Shown here in pieces: positions 32,214-41,148 of a stretch of DNA of 64,000 bases. Position numbers and translations under genes: made by a program. Location of the stretch: NCBI GenBank assembly GCA_963739975.1, contig CAVUCK010000021.1, positions 124,001 through 188,000 of the forward strand, written 5' to 3'. The DNA is from JALZMG01 sp963739975 (GTDB taxonomy: Bacteria > Actinomycetota > Acidimicrobiia > Acidimicrobiales > Ilumatobacteraceae). Below the pieces are notes generated by a model. The model searched no databases, was not told where the DNA came from, and saw only the letters and a list, made by a program, of their open reading frames with translations. How positions within the stretch are numbered: position 1 is the first letter of the stretch; the number at the start of each line of letters is the position of its first letter.

Positions 32214-34977
32214 ATGTTCGCGCTGCTGATCGCCTTCTTGGCCTGCGGGCTGGTCGTGCTGGCGGCCGGGCGCCGGCTGGGAGCGATCGCCTACGTCGTG
32301 GCGGCGGCGCCGTTCGTCGCCACGCTGGTGTGGTTGACGGTGCGCCGCGCCGACGTCGCCGCCGGCGTCGACGAATCGGTCTCGTGGGTCAGCGAGCTCG
32401 GGCTCGACCTCGACCTGCGGATCGACGGCTTCGCCGGCCTCATGCTGCTGCTCGTCGCCGGGATCGGCGCGCTCGTGGTCGCCTACTCCTGGCGCTACTT
32501 CTCGTCGCTGCCGACCCGGTTGCTCGGGTTGCTCGTGCTGTTCGGCGGCGCCATGGCCGGGCTCGTCGTCTCCGACAACCTGCTGGTCCTCTACGGGTTC
32601 TGGGAGCTGACGTCGATCACGTCGTTCCTGCTGATCGGCGATCGCCACCGGGACCCCAAGGCCCGGGCGGCGGCGCTGCAGGCCCTGCTGGTGACCGGCG
32701 CCGGTGCGCTGGCGATGCTCGCCGGGTTCCTCATCCTCGGCGTCGAGAGCGGCACGTTCCGGCTGAGCACCATCCTGGACGACCCGCCGGACAGCGCGCT
32801 GACCACCGTGGCCCTGGTCCTCGTGCTGCTCGGGGCGTTCACGAAGTCGGCGCAGTACCCGTTCCAGAGCTGGTTGCCGGCGGCGATGGTCGCGCCGACG
32901 CCGGTCAGCACCTACCTGCACTCGGCGACGATGGTCAAGGCCGGCGTCTACCTGATCGGCCGGCTGGCCCCGGCGTTCGTCGGCCTCGGCTGGTGGCGCC
33001 CGGTCGTCGTCGGCGTCGGAGTGCTGACGATGATCGCCGGCGGGCTGCGGGCCCTGCGCCAGACCGATCTGAAGCTGCTGCTGGCGATGGGAACGATCAG
33101 CCAGCTGGGGTTCATGGTGGCGATCCTCGGGTGGGGCACCCCCGAGGCGGCCGTCGCCGGCGGCGTGCTGCTGTTGGCGCACGGCGCGTTCAAGGCGACG
33201 GCGTTCATGGTCGTCGGCATCCTCGACCAGCAGCACGGCACGCGCCAGCTCCATCACGTCCCCCGGCCCGGTCCGGGTTGGGGGCCAACGGCCGTCGCGG
33301 CCGTGATCGCCGCCGCGTCGATGGCCGGGATCCCGCTGCTCATCGGGTTCGTCGCCAAGGAGTCGGCCTTCGAGGCGTTGACCGGCGGCGGTGGCGGCGG
33401 CGGTCTGGCGCTGGCGGCCGTCGTGGTGGGGTCGGCGTTGACGGTGGCGTACAGCTACCGGTTCGTCAGCGGGTGCCTCGGACGCGATGCCGACAGCCCG
33501 GTCGCAGGAGGGCCGGCGCCGGCGCTCACGTTCGCCGCACCGGCCGTCGTGCTGGCCGCGCTCACGGTGCTGCTCGGGATGTGGCCCGCCCTCGCCGACG
33601 GTCTCGTCGACGCATCCGCTCGGGCCATCGGGCCGCTGCTCGAGCCGGTGCACCTGGCCGTCTGGCACGGCTGGAACCTGCCGTTGGCGCTGTCGGCGGC
33701 GGCCATCGGCGGCGGCGCCCTGATCGTCGTCGGCCGTCGGCGCTGGCGGCCGTCGGGCGGCCGCCAGTGGACGGTGCCCTCGACCGCCGACGGGTACCGC
33801 GCCTCGCTGCGCGGGCTCAACGTGATCGCCAACCGCGTGCACGATGGTGGCGCAGCCCGGGTCGTTGCCCGTCTACCTCGGGGTCATCCTCCTGACCGCC
33901 GCCATCGTGCCGGGTCTGCTGCTGCTCAGCGGGCCCTGGTGGCCGGGCTGGCCGGAGCTGGTCGAGCTGCCGGCCCACGTGCCGATCTCGGCGGTGCTGA
34001 TCGCCATGGCGTTGGCCGCAGCGATCGTGCGCCGCCGCCTCGCCGGAGCGCTGTTCCTGGGGTTGACCGGGTACGCCATGGCGGCGCTGTTCGTCGCCCA
34101 GGGCGCTCCCGATCTGGCGCTGACGCAGGTGGCCATCGAGACGCTGACGACTGTGCTGTTCGTGCTGGTCCTGCGCCGGCTCCCTGATCGGTTCGAGTCG
34201 CGCACCGCGCCGATCCGCCGGACGCTGCGCGTCGCCGTCGCCGTCGTGGTGGGCCTCGCCGCGTTCACGATGACGCTGGCCGTCGGCGGGATCGACCCAC
34301 CCACCGACGTCTCGGACACGATGGTCGACGACGCCTTGCCGGAGGGCGACGGCCGCAACGTCGTCAACGTCATCCTCGTCGACTTCCGCGGCCTGGACAC
34401 GCTCGGCGAGATCACGGTGCTCGCCGCCGCCGCCATCGGCACCGTCGCCCTGGCCCGCGCCGGGCGGCGGCCGGCGGGTGTTCGGCCGTCGCACGGCGAT
34501 ATCGAGGTCGTGCCCCCACCGGTCCCGCTGACCCGGCTCGTCACCATCGACGTGTCCGTGCGCATCGTGTTCGCCGCCGTCATGGTCGGCTCGATCTGGC
34601 TGCTCTTCGCCGGGCACAACCAGCCCGGGGGCGGGTTCGTGGGGGGCATCGTCGCCGGTGCGGCGCTCGCGCTGCGCTACTCACAGGGCGGTCTCGCCGA
34701 GGTCCGCAAGCTGTCGCGCGGACGGCCATGGCTCGTGCTCGGCGCCGGCCTGCTGGTCGCTGTCGTGACCGCGGTGGTGCCGACCCTCGGTGGCGGTCCC
34801 GTGCTCGATGCCGGTGCGCTGACGTTCGACCTGCCTCTGCTCGGCACGGTCAAGGTGACGTCGACGCTTGTGTTCGACATCGGCGTGTACCTCGTCGTCA
34901 TCGGCCTGGCGATGATGGTGTTCGAGTCCTTCGGCGACGATGCGGCCGGCGGGACGCCGGTGGACGGCGGGACATGA
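32214..34977 (+). CDS. mrpA: Mrp Na+/H+ antiporter subunit A (A/B fused), with apparent frameshift
   Basis: The frame from 32214 encodes the MrpA/NuoL-like core: LYGFWELTSITSFLLIG, AFTKSAQYPFQSWLPAAM, LHSATMVKAGVYLIGR and FVAKESAFEAL, with many membrane segments. It leaves homology at codon 541, where GTG c ACG ATG carries one extra C at 33840. The next frame continues as TMVAQPGSLPVYLGVILL and ends with the MnhB domain (FAGHNQPGGGFVGGI). Removing one base gives 920 residues, the normal length for a fused A/B subunit. In the raw sequence two ORFs result (32214-34187 and 33844-34977, the second with its own ATG). Either a sequencing indel, a mutation or a split gene explains this. It heads the Mrp operon. 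Confidence 0.85.
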
Positions 34978-35095
34978 GCCTCCTCCTCGCCTTCACCGCC
35001 GCCGTCCTGTTCGGCCGTACCGCTGTGGCCAAGACGCCGATGGACGGCGGGACATGAGCCTGCTCCTCGCCTTCACTGCCGCCGTCCTGTTCGGC
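34953..35095 (+). repeat. 80-bp-spaced tandem duplication around the mrpC start
   Basis: Two 63-bp copies (34953-35015 and 35033-35095) match at 60 of 63 positions. Both contain TGGACGGCGGGACATGAGCC, that is, the ribosome-binding region, the ATGA overlap and the first codons of mrpC. The first copy therefore forms a second, out-of-frame start site. Confidence 0.93.
34974..35057 (+). CDS. 27-residue duplicated mrpC leader peptide
   Basis: The upstream copy of the duplication begins with ATG 34974 overlapping the mrpA stop, as mrpC normally would. It encodes MSLLLAFTAAVLFG, identical to the first 14 residues of MrpC, then diverges (RTAVAKTPMDGGT) and stops at 35057. That stop overlaps the true mrpC ATG (ATGA). 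It therefore keeps the coupling chain from mrpA to mrpC. It is probably a by-product of the duplication; a short membrane-inserting peptide or regulatory leader is possible but speculative. Confidence 0.6.
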   Translation: MSLLLAFTAAVLFGRTAVAKTPMDGGT

Positions 35096-35431
35096 GTGGG
35101 GACCTACCTGCTGCTGCAGCGCAAGTTGTCGCGGCTGATCATCGGGCTCGGGCTGATCGGCCACGGCGCCAACGTGATCTTCGTCAGCACCTCCCAACGA
35201 GGCACCGCCCCGCTGGTCGGGACCGCCGACGCGTCCTCGTTCGCCGATCCGCTGCCCCAGGCCCTCGTCCTCACGGCCATCGTCATCAGCTTCGGGACCA
35301 CGGCGCTGCTGCTGGCGCTGGCGTACCGCAGTTGGTTGCTGACCCACGACGACGAGGTCCCCGACGACATCGATGACCGCAACGTCGGCGTCGGGTCCGT
35401 CGACACCGAGGTCGAGGACGAGCGCCGATGA
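35054..35431 (+). CDS. mrpC: Mrp Na+/H+ antiporter subunit C
   Basis: A 125-residue NuoK-like membrane protein with three hydrophobic helices: LLLAFTAAVLFGVGTYLLL, LIIGLGLIGHGANVIFV and LVLTAIVISFGTTALLLALA. The acidic C-terminal tail (DDIDDRNVGVGSVDTEVEDE) is cytoplasmic. It starts at ATG 35054 in the second copy of the duplicated start region and overlaps mrpD by 4 bp. It forms part of the hetero-oligomeric Mrp complex that exchanges Na+ for H+ and supports alkaline and salt tolerance. Confidence 0.93.
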   Translation: MSLLLAFTAAVLFGVGTYLLLQRKLSRLIIGLGLIGHGANVIFVSTSQRGTAPLVGTADASSFADPLPQALVLTAIVISFGTTALLLALAYRSWLLTHDDEVPDDIDDRNVGVGSVDTEVEDERR

Positions 35432-36954
35432 ACTCCTTGCTCGCCGCCCCGATCCTGTTGCCGCTGCTCGCCGCCGCCCTGTCGATCCTGTTCGGCCGGT
35501 CCCGCACCGTCCAGCGGGTGATCGGCATCACGACGATGTCGATCCTCGTCGGCGTGGCCGTCGCCGTGCTGGTGGAGGTGGACCGCAACGGCGTCGTGGT
35601 GAGCCAGGCCGGTGACTGGCCGGCGCCGATCGGCATCACCCTGGTCGCCGATCGGCTGTCGGCGATCATGCTGCTCACCGCGTCCGTGATGTTGCTGGCC
35701 GTCCTCGTGTACGCCATCGGGCAGCCGGGCGTCGAGCGCAGCCACGTCGGCTTCCAGTCCGTCTACATGATCCTGGCCGCCGGCGTGTCGGCGGCGTTCC
35801 TGACCGGCGACCTGTTCGACCTGTTCGTCGCCATCGAGATGATGCTCACGGCGAGCTACGTCCTGATGACGCTCGGCGGACGGGTCGAGCAGGTCCGCTC
35901 GGGCATGACGTATGTGGTGGTCAGCCTCGTCGCCTCCGTGCTGTTCCTCGTCGCTCTCGCGTTCGTGTACGCGTCGACGGGCACGATGAACATGGCCGAC
36001 CTGGCCGGCCACATCGTCGAGCTGCCGGGGGGTGTGCGGGCGTCACTCGCCGGCCTGTTCCTCGTGGTCTTCGGCATCAAGGCGGCGATCGTGCCGCTGT
36101 ACTTCTGGCTGCCGGACAGCTACCCGACGTCGCCGGTCGCCGTGACGGCGATCTTCGCCGGCCTGCTGACCAAGGTCGGCGTCTACGCCATCGTCCGCAC
36201 CCAGACGCTGCTGTTCCCTGCCGACAGCCGTCCCGCCACCCTCATCCTCGTCATCGCCGGGCTGACCATGGTCGTCGGCGTGCTGGGGGCGATCGCCCAG
36301 GAGGACGTCAAGCGCATCCTGTCGTTCCAGATCGTCAGCCACATCGGCTACATGATGATGGGCCTCGGCCTGTTCACCGTGGCCGGTCTGGCCGGCGCCG
36401 TCTTCTACATCGTCCACCACATCGTGGCGAAGACGAGCCTGTTCCTCGCCGGCGGGCTGATCGAGCACGTCGGCGGCTCGAGTCGCCTGGCCCGCCTGGG
36501 CAACATGGCCACGACCGCTCCGCTCGTCGCCGTGGTCTTCCTGCTGCCGGCGCTGAGCCTCGCCGGCATACCGCCGTTCTCGGGCTTCGTCGCCAAGCTG
36601 GGGCTGTTCGAGGCGACCGCCGGGGCAGGGGAGTGGGCGGTGTTCGCCACGAGTGTGGTGGTGGCCTTCCTGACGCTGTTCTCGATGTTCAAGATCTGGA
36701 TCAGCGTGTTCTGGCGCCCCGTCGAGGCGTCGCCGGCCGACCCACCGGACCCGCCTGTCGGCCCGGACGCCGATCCCGAGCCGGTCGTGCGGACCCGTCG
36801 CCCGCCGGTGCTGATGACCATCCCGACGCTGGGGCTCGTAGCGATCACGCTCGCCCTCGGGCTCGCCGCCGGGCCCGTGTACCGGCTCAGCGAGCGGGCG
36901 GCGGCGGACCTGATCGACCCGTCGACCTACCTGCAGGAGGTCCTACGCCCGTGA
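35428..36954 (+). CDS. mrpD: Mrp Na+/H+ antiporter subunit D
   Basis: A 508-residue NuoN/NuoM-like proton-translocating subunit with about 14 membrane helices. Key blocks are DLFDLFVAIEMMLTASYVLM (the conserved Glu of helix 5), KAAIVPLYFWLPDSYPTSPV, FAGLLTKVGVYAIVRT (the conserved Lys) and FVAKLGLFEA. A Pro/Asp-rich loop (ADPPDPPVGPDADPEP) near residue 435 is unusual but tolerable. ATGA overlap with mrpC. The stop (36952-36954) opens linker element copy 2. Confidence 0.95.
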   Translation: MNSLLAAPILLPLLAAALSILFGRSRTVQRVIGITTMSILVGVAVAVLVEVDRNGVVVSQAGDWPAPIGITLVADRLSAIMLLTASVMLLAVLVYAIGQPGVERSHVGFQSVYMILAAGVSAAFLTGDLFDLFVAIEMMLTASYVLMTLGGRVEQVRSGMTYVVVSLVASVLFLVALAFVYASTGTMNMADLAGHIVELPGGVRASLAGLFLVVFGIKAAIVPLYFWLPDSYPTSPVAVTAIFAGLLTKVGVYAIVRTQTLLFPADSRPATLILVIAGLTMVVGVLGAIAQEDVKRILSFQIVSHIGYMMMGLGLFTVAGLAGAVFYIVHHIVAKTSLFLAGGLIEHVGGSSRLARLGNMATTAPLVAVVFLLPALSLAGIPPFSGFVAKLGLFEATAGAGEWAVFATSVVVAFLTLFSMFKIWISVFWRPVEASPADPPDPPVGPDADPEPVVRTRRPPVLMTIPTLGLVAITLALGLAAGPVYRLSERAAADLIDPSTYLQEVLRP

Positions 36955-37059
36955 GCGAGCGAGTCTTCGAGCGAGCGAACCATCAGGCACGGTCTTCGGC
37001 TCATTGGTGCACCCCAGTGTGCTTGATCGCGTCGCAGTTCGTCAGGGTGCACCAATGAG
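36952..37059 (+). repeat. Linker element copy 2: shared box plus start-codon hairpin before mrpE
   Basis: It begins with the mrpD stop codon and repeats the 42-bp box of 5735-5776. It then carries a perfect 14-bp inverted repeat, CTCATTGGTGCACC (37000-37013) and GGTGCACCAATGAG (37046-37059), with a 32-nt loop. The ATG of mrpE (37055-37057) lies in the right arm, so the start codon would be base-paired if the hairpin forms in mRNA. Confidence 0.8.
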
Positions 37060-37588
37060 GACCGTGCTCTTCGTGCTCGCCCTCGACTTCATCTGGGTGC
37101 TGCTGTGGGGTTCTGCCTCGGCGGCCAACGTGATCTCCGGCCTCGTCGTGGGCGCTGCCATCGTCCTCGTCGTCCCGGGCCTGCGCGCCGGGCGCGGGCG
37201 ACGATGGCCTCCGGTGCGGCCGCTGGCGATCCTCCGGCTCATCGGCCACGTCATCGTCTCGACCGTCGCCTCGAACGTGGTGCTGACGAGGGAGGTCCTG
37301 TCGCGCGGCTCGCAGATCCGCACCGGGATCGTCGGCGTCCCGCTGCCGGACTGCTCGGACGAGCTGGTGACGCTGATCACCAACCTCTTGGCGCTGGCGC
37401 CCGGCACGATGCCGATCGAGCTGACCCAGAACCCGCCCGAGCTGTACGTCCACGTCCTCCACCTCCACGACGTCGAGGAGGTGCGGCGCGACATCCACCG
37501 GCTGACCGACCTCGTCGTGCGGGCCTTCGGTTCGCGCCAGGCGATCGCCGCCCAGGATTCCTTCCTGCGTTCGGGAGGTCGACGATGA
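37055..37588 (+). CDS. mrpE: Mrp Na+/H+ antiporter subunit E
   Basis: A 177-residue MnhE-family protein: two N-terminal membrane segments (VLFVLALDFIWVLLWGSASA and VISGLVVGAAIVLVVPG), then LRLIGHVIVSTVASNVVLTREV and the conserved cytosolic block TLITNLLALAPGTMPIEL. ELYVHVLHLHDVEEVRRDIH closes the family signature. ATG 37055 is within the right arm of the linker hairpin; the frame from 37004 adds only linker sequence. It overlaps mrpF by 4 bp. Confidence 0.93.
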   Translation: MRTVLFVLALDFIWVLLWGSASAANVISGLVVGAAIVLVVPGLRAGRGRRWPPVRPLAILRLIGHVIVSTVASNVVLTREVLSRGSQIRTGIVGVPLPDCSDELVTLITNLLALAPGTMPIELTQNPPELYVHVLHLHDVEEVRRDIHRLTDLVVRAFGSRQAIAAQDSFLRSGGRR

Positions 37589-37836
37589 CCACTGCCTGCT
37601 ACGTGGTGCTCGGGGTGGCGGCCGGCCTGTTCGCGCTGCGGACGATCGTCGGGCCGTCCCTGTCGGACCGTGTCATCGGGATCGACGGGATGATCGTCAC
37701 CGGGATGAGCATCATCATCGTGGATGCCATGGACACCGGGCGGGGGGCGTTCCTGCCCGCCGCCGTCGTGCTGGCGCTGGTGTCGTTCGTCAGCACGTCG
37801 ATCGTCGCTCGGTTCATCGAAGGTCAGGGCGAGTAG
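37585..37836 (+). CDS. mrpF: Mrp Na+/H+ antiporter subunit F
   Basis: An 83-residue membrane protein with three hydrophobic helices and the family motif GPSLSDRVIGIDGM (a conserved Asp near the membrane). ATVVLALVSFVSTS-like sequence (AAVVLALVSFVSTSIVARFI) forms helix 3. It starts in the mrpE stop (ATGA), and its stop overlaps mrpG by 1 bp. It is a small essential subunit of the Mrp complex. Confidence 0.92.
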   Translation: MTTACYVVLGVAAGLFALRTIVGPSLSDRVIGIDGMIVTGMSIIIVDAMDTGRGAFLPAAVVLALVSFVSTSIVARFIEGQGE

Positions 37837-38162
37837 TGGGCGAAGCGATCACGCTCGCCGGCGCGATCCTCGTCCTGCTCGGGGCGATCGGCGTCCTTCG
37901 CTTCCCGGACGCGCTGGCCCGCATGCACGCGCTGACCAAGGCGTCGACGGTCGGGCTCGTCCTCGTGGCGCTCGGATCGGCGTTCGTGCTGGGCAACGCC
38001 AACGACATCACCTCGGCGGTGGGCGCCGCGCTGCTCCAACTGCTGACGCTGCCGATCAGCGCGTTCCTCCTCGCCCGGGCGACGTACCTCGCCCGGCGCA
38101 TCCCGAGCCGGGTCGACACCGTCGACGAGCTGGCCAGTCGAGACCGACGCGGTGAGCGGTGA
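37836..38162 (+). CDS. mrpG: Mrp Na+/H+ antiporter subunit G
   Basis: A 108-residue MnhG/PhaG protein with three membrane segments (ITLAGAILVLLGAIGVLRF, TVGLVLVALGSAFVL, LLQLLTLPISAFLLAR) and the conserved FPDALARMHALTKASTVG block. GTG 37836 overlaps the mrpF stop. It completes the A-C-D-E-F-G set, so this is a full group-2-type Mrp operon with B fused to A. The end of the gene lies inside the perfect hairpin 38151-38189. Confidence 0.93.
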   Translation: MGEAITLAGAILVLLGAIGVLRFPDALARMHALTKASTVGLVLVALGSAFVLGNANDITSAVGAALLQLLTLPISAFLLARATYLARRIPSRVDTVDELASRDRRGER

Positions 38163-38189
38163 GGGCACACAGTGCCCTCACCGCTCACC
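38151..38189 (+). terminator. Terminator of the Mrp operon
   Basis: A perfect 17-bp stem, GGTGAGCGGTGAGGGCA (38151-38167) and TGCCCTCACCGCTCACC (38173-38189), with a 5-nt loop. The mrpG stop codon is within the left arm. No T-tract follows. nhaA starts about 110 bp later. Confidence 0.75.
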
Positions 38190-38302
38190 GCATGGCGCGG
38201 TCACGGCCGGCCGCAGGCCTGGGGGGTCAGTGCACGTAGGCTGCCCGCTGGCGCGCCGGGAAGTCTGGTCGGCACCTCGACCACCTGACCCCAGGAGACG
38301 AC

Positions 38303-39640
38303 ATGCCCGCCGGCCGCCACCCCTCCAGCGTCGTCCCCGAGACGTTCCTGCACGGGGGCTCGACGCTCGCCCGGCTGGCGCGTCCGGTGGCCCAGTTCCT
38401 GCGCGTCGAGGCCAGCGGCGGCATCCTGCTCGTCGCCGCGACGGTCGTCGCCCTCGTCTGGGCCAACTCACCGTGGTCGGACGCCTACGACCAGCTGTGG
38501 TCGACGCGGGTCGACGTGACCGTGGGGAGCTTCCGCTTCGAGGAGGACCTGCTGCACGTCGTCAACGACGGGCTGATGGCCGTGTTCTTCTTCGTCGTCG
38601 GGCTGGAGATCAAGCGCGAGCTGGTGGCCGGCGAGCTGCGCGACCGGCGCAACCTCGCCCTGCCGGCGATGGCCGCGCTCGGCGGCATGGCCGTCCCCGC
38701 CATGCTCTACGCAGTCATCAACCTCGGTGGGCCCGGTGGCGAGGGCTGGGGCATCCCGATGGCGACGGACATCGCGTTCGCCCTGGGCGTCGTGGCCGTC
38801 CTCGACCGGCGCGTCCCGACTGCCCTCAAGGTGTTCCTCCTCACGTTGGCGATCGTCGACGACATCGGCGCCATCGTCGTGATCGCCGTCTTCTACAGCG
38901 GGGGGATCGAGCTCGCGCCACTGGCGCTGTCCGCGGCGATCGTCGCCGCCGTCATCGCCCTGCGGGTGCTGCGCGTCGCCGCGCCCCCGCTCTATGTGCT
39001 CGCCGGGTTGGCGCTGTGGCTGACCGTCTACGAGTCGGGCGTCCACGCCACCATCGCCGGCGTCGTGATGGGACTGCTGGCGCCGGCGCGACCGCAGCAG
39101 TCGGAGATCGAAGCCGGTGCGATCGTCGACGCCTTGGAGGATCGCCACGAGCTCTCCGTCGAGGAGGTGCGAACGACGGCGACGGCGATCAGGCGCTCGG
39201 TGTCGACCTGCGAGCGGCTGATCGAGTCGCTCCACCCGTGGACGAGCTACCTGATCGTGCCGCTGTTCGCGCTGGCCAACGCCGGCATCGCGCTGAGCGG
39301 CGACGGCGTCGGGGCGGCACCCCGCGTGGTGGCCGGCGTGGTCGTCGGCCTGGTCGTCGGCAAGATCGTCGGGATCACCGGGTTCGTCTGGCTGGCGACC
39401 AGACTCGGGCTCGCCGCGCTGCCCAACGGCACCGGATGGCGCCAGCTCGTCGGCGCAGCTGCCCTCGCCGGGATCGGCTTCACCGTGTCGCTGTTCGTCA
39501 CCGGGCTGGCGTTCGAAGGCGACGACGTGCTGGGGGACGCCGCCCGGGTCGGCATCCTCATCGCCTCAGCGGCCGCCGCCGCCCTCGGCGCCCTGGTCTT
39601 CGTCGTCGGCGGGACCCGCCAGGGCCCCGCCGAGGAGTGA
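38303..39640 (+). CDS. nhaA: Na+/H+ antiporter NhaA
   Basis: A 445-residue NhaA with about 12 membrane helices. The ion-binding aspartate pair is in LTLAIVDDIGAIVVIA, MATDIAFALG holds the assembly-site Asp, and FFFVVGLEIKRELVAGELRD is the typical helix 2 signature. LIVPLFALANAGI and GIGFTVSLFVTGLAF are also conserved. It removes Na+ in exchange for protons at high pH or salt. Its position directly behind the Mrp operon, after a terminator, suggests a shared role with its own promoter. The 3' end is 15 bp from the convergent acyl-CoA dehydrogenase. Confidence 0.95.
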   Translation: MPAGRHPSSVVPETFLHGGSTLARLARPVAQFLRVEASGGILLVAATVVALVWANSPWSDAYDQLWSTRVDVTVGSFRFEEDLLHVVNDGLMAVFFFVVGLEIKRELVAGELRDRRNLALPAMAALGGMAVPAMLYAVINLGGPGGEGWGIPMATDIAFALGVVAVLDRRVPTALKVFLLTLAIVDDIGAIVVIAVFYSGGIELAPLALSAAIVAAVIALRVLRVAAPPLYVLAGLALWLTVYESGVHATIAGVVMGLLAPARPQQSEIEAGAIVDALEDRHELSVEEVRTTATAIRRSVSTCERLIESLHPWTSYLIVPLFALANAGIALSGDGVGAAPRVVAGVVVGLVVGKIVGITGFVWLATRLGLAALPNGTGWRQLVGAAALAGIGFTVSLFVTGLAFEGDDVLGDAARVGILIASAAAAALGALVFVVGGTRQGPAEE

Positions 39641-39655
39641 CAGCCGCCGACCGGG

Positions 39656-40912
39656 TCAGGCTTGCGTGCCGACCTTGAGGTCGCGGAACGGGCTGGTCGT
39701 GTCGATGCCGGGCTCCTTCGGGAGGCCGAGCACGCGTTCGCCGACGATGTTGCGCATCACCTCGTCGCTGCCCCCGGCGATACGCATCCCTGGGTTGCCG
39801 ACCACGAACTGCGACCACGCGTAGGTGCCCCATTCGCCCGTGTCCGCGGTCAGCTTCGGACCGAGCACGGTGCCCACGAAGTCGCTGAGCGCCATCGCCA
39901 GTTGCGTCCCGGCCAGCTTGGCGATGCTCAGCTCGGGCCCAGGGGTCTGGCCGGCGCGGATCTTGTCCAGCGCCCGCTGGTTCGTGTACTGGTTGACCCG
40001 CGAGTGCACGATCAGGTCGGCCAGCCGCTGGCGCACCAGCGGATCGTCGTTGAGGCCGAACGCCTTGGTCATCTCGATGGCGCGACTGAGCAGACCGGAC
40101 GTCCCACCGCCGGCGCCGCCGGCGCCGATCGCCGCCCGCTCGTTCATCAGCGTCGTGAGCGCCACGTTCCAGCCGTTGTTGACGTCGCCGAGCCGGTGGT
40201 CGTCAGGGATCCGCACGTCGTTGAAGAAGACCTCGTTGAAGCTGGCGCCGCCGGTCATCTGCCGCAACGGGCGGATCTCGACGCCCGGGGCGCGCATGTC
40301 GACGATGAACCCGGTCAGGCCGCGGTGCTTTGGCTGGTCGGCGTCGGTACGGGCGATGACCTCGCCGATGTCGCTGTACTGGGCCCCCGACGTCCACACC
40401 TTCTGCCCGGTCAGCACCCACTCCTCGCCGTCGCGCACGGCGCGGGTCTGCAGACTGGCCAGGTCGCTGCCGGCCCCCGGCTCGGAGAACAGCTGGCAAC
40501 CGACGATGTCGGCCCGGTACATCGCCCGCAGGTACTGCTCCTTGGCCTCGGTCGATCCGTGGGCCAGGATCGTCGGCGCCACCATCCCCAGGCCGATCGC
40601 GAAGAACCCCTGGTTGGGGACGTCGTAGCGGCTCTCCAGCGCGTCGTAGGCCCGCTGGTGCGACGCCGGCAAGGAGCGCCCGCCGAACTCGTCCGGGCCG
40701 GTGATCCACCCGAACCCGGCGTCGAACCGCTTGGCCCGCCACTTCTGGGCCTCGGCCAACAGCTCGAGCTCGGCGTCCCGGTCGCGCTCCTCGAACATGG
40801 CGACCTTGTCGGGTCCTTGGCCCCACACGAAGCGGCGCTCGGCCTGCTTCAGCTCGGCGTTGGCGTTGAGGAACTCCGTGACCTCGGCCCTGAAGTCGTC
40901 GATGCTGATCAC
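39656..40912 (-). CDS. Acyl-CoA dehydrogenase family protein
   Basis: A 418-residue flavoprotein. QLFSEPGAGSDLASLQTRA and GQKVWTSGAQYSDIG are the FAD-binding core signatures; FNEVFFNDVRIPDDHRLGDVNNGW follows, and the C-terminal GGSDEVMRNIVGERVLGLP closes the FadE-like group. It would oxidise an acyl-CoA (or steroid side-chain CoA) with an electron-transfer flavoprotein as acceptor; the substrate is not defined. GTG 40912 (VISIDDFRAEV) is the natural start; the frame continues upstream through a hairpin. Expressed alone, or together with the unknown gene 236 bp upstream. Confidence 0.92.
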   Translation of the reverse strand: MISIDDFRAEVTEFLNANAELKQAERRFVWGQGPDKVAMFEERDRDAELELLAEAQKWRAKRFDAGFGWITGPDEFGGRSLPASHQRAYDALESRYDVPNQGFFAIGLGMVAPTILAHGSTEAKEQYLRAMYRADIVGCQLFSEPGAGSDLASLQTRAVRDGEEWVLTGQKVWTSGAQYSDIGEVIARTDADQPKHRGLTGFIVDMRAPGVEIRPLRQMTGGASFNEVFFNDVRIPDDHRLGDVNNGWNVALTTLMNERAAIGAGGAGGGTSGLLSRAIEMTKAFGLNDDPLVRQRLADLIVHSRVNQYTNQRALDKIRAGQTPGPELSIAKLAGTQLAMALSDFVGTVLGPKLTADTGEWGTYAWSQFVVGNPGMRIAGGSDEVMRNIVGERVLGLPKEPGIDTTSPFRDLKVGTQA

Positions 40913-40948
40913 GGGGCAGACGGTACGCGGTGCCGGGTGGCGACGCAG

Positions 40949-40979
40949 CAACGGGGAGCAGGAAACCTGCTCCCCGTTG
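40949..40979 (-). terminator. Hairpin terminator
   Basis: A perfect 14-bp stem, CAACGGGGAGCAGG and CCTGCTCCCCGTTG, with a 3-nt loop (AAA). It lies about 170 bp downstream of the leftward gene at 41149-41874 and 37 bp upstream of the acyl-CoA dehydrogenase start, so it probably separates the two transcripts. Confidence 0.65.
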
Positions 40980-41148
40980 GTTCACTCACGCTGCACTTGC
41001 TGGTGGCGGCGGGGGTCACAGCGCCGAGCTGTCGATCCCGACGACGTGCGAAGGGCGGGCGGACAACTTCACACAGTCGACGGGCAGCTCACGAGGCCGA
41101 GCGTTGCGGACTCGCTCGACACGCCGTTCACCACCGCCGCCACCTGGG

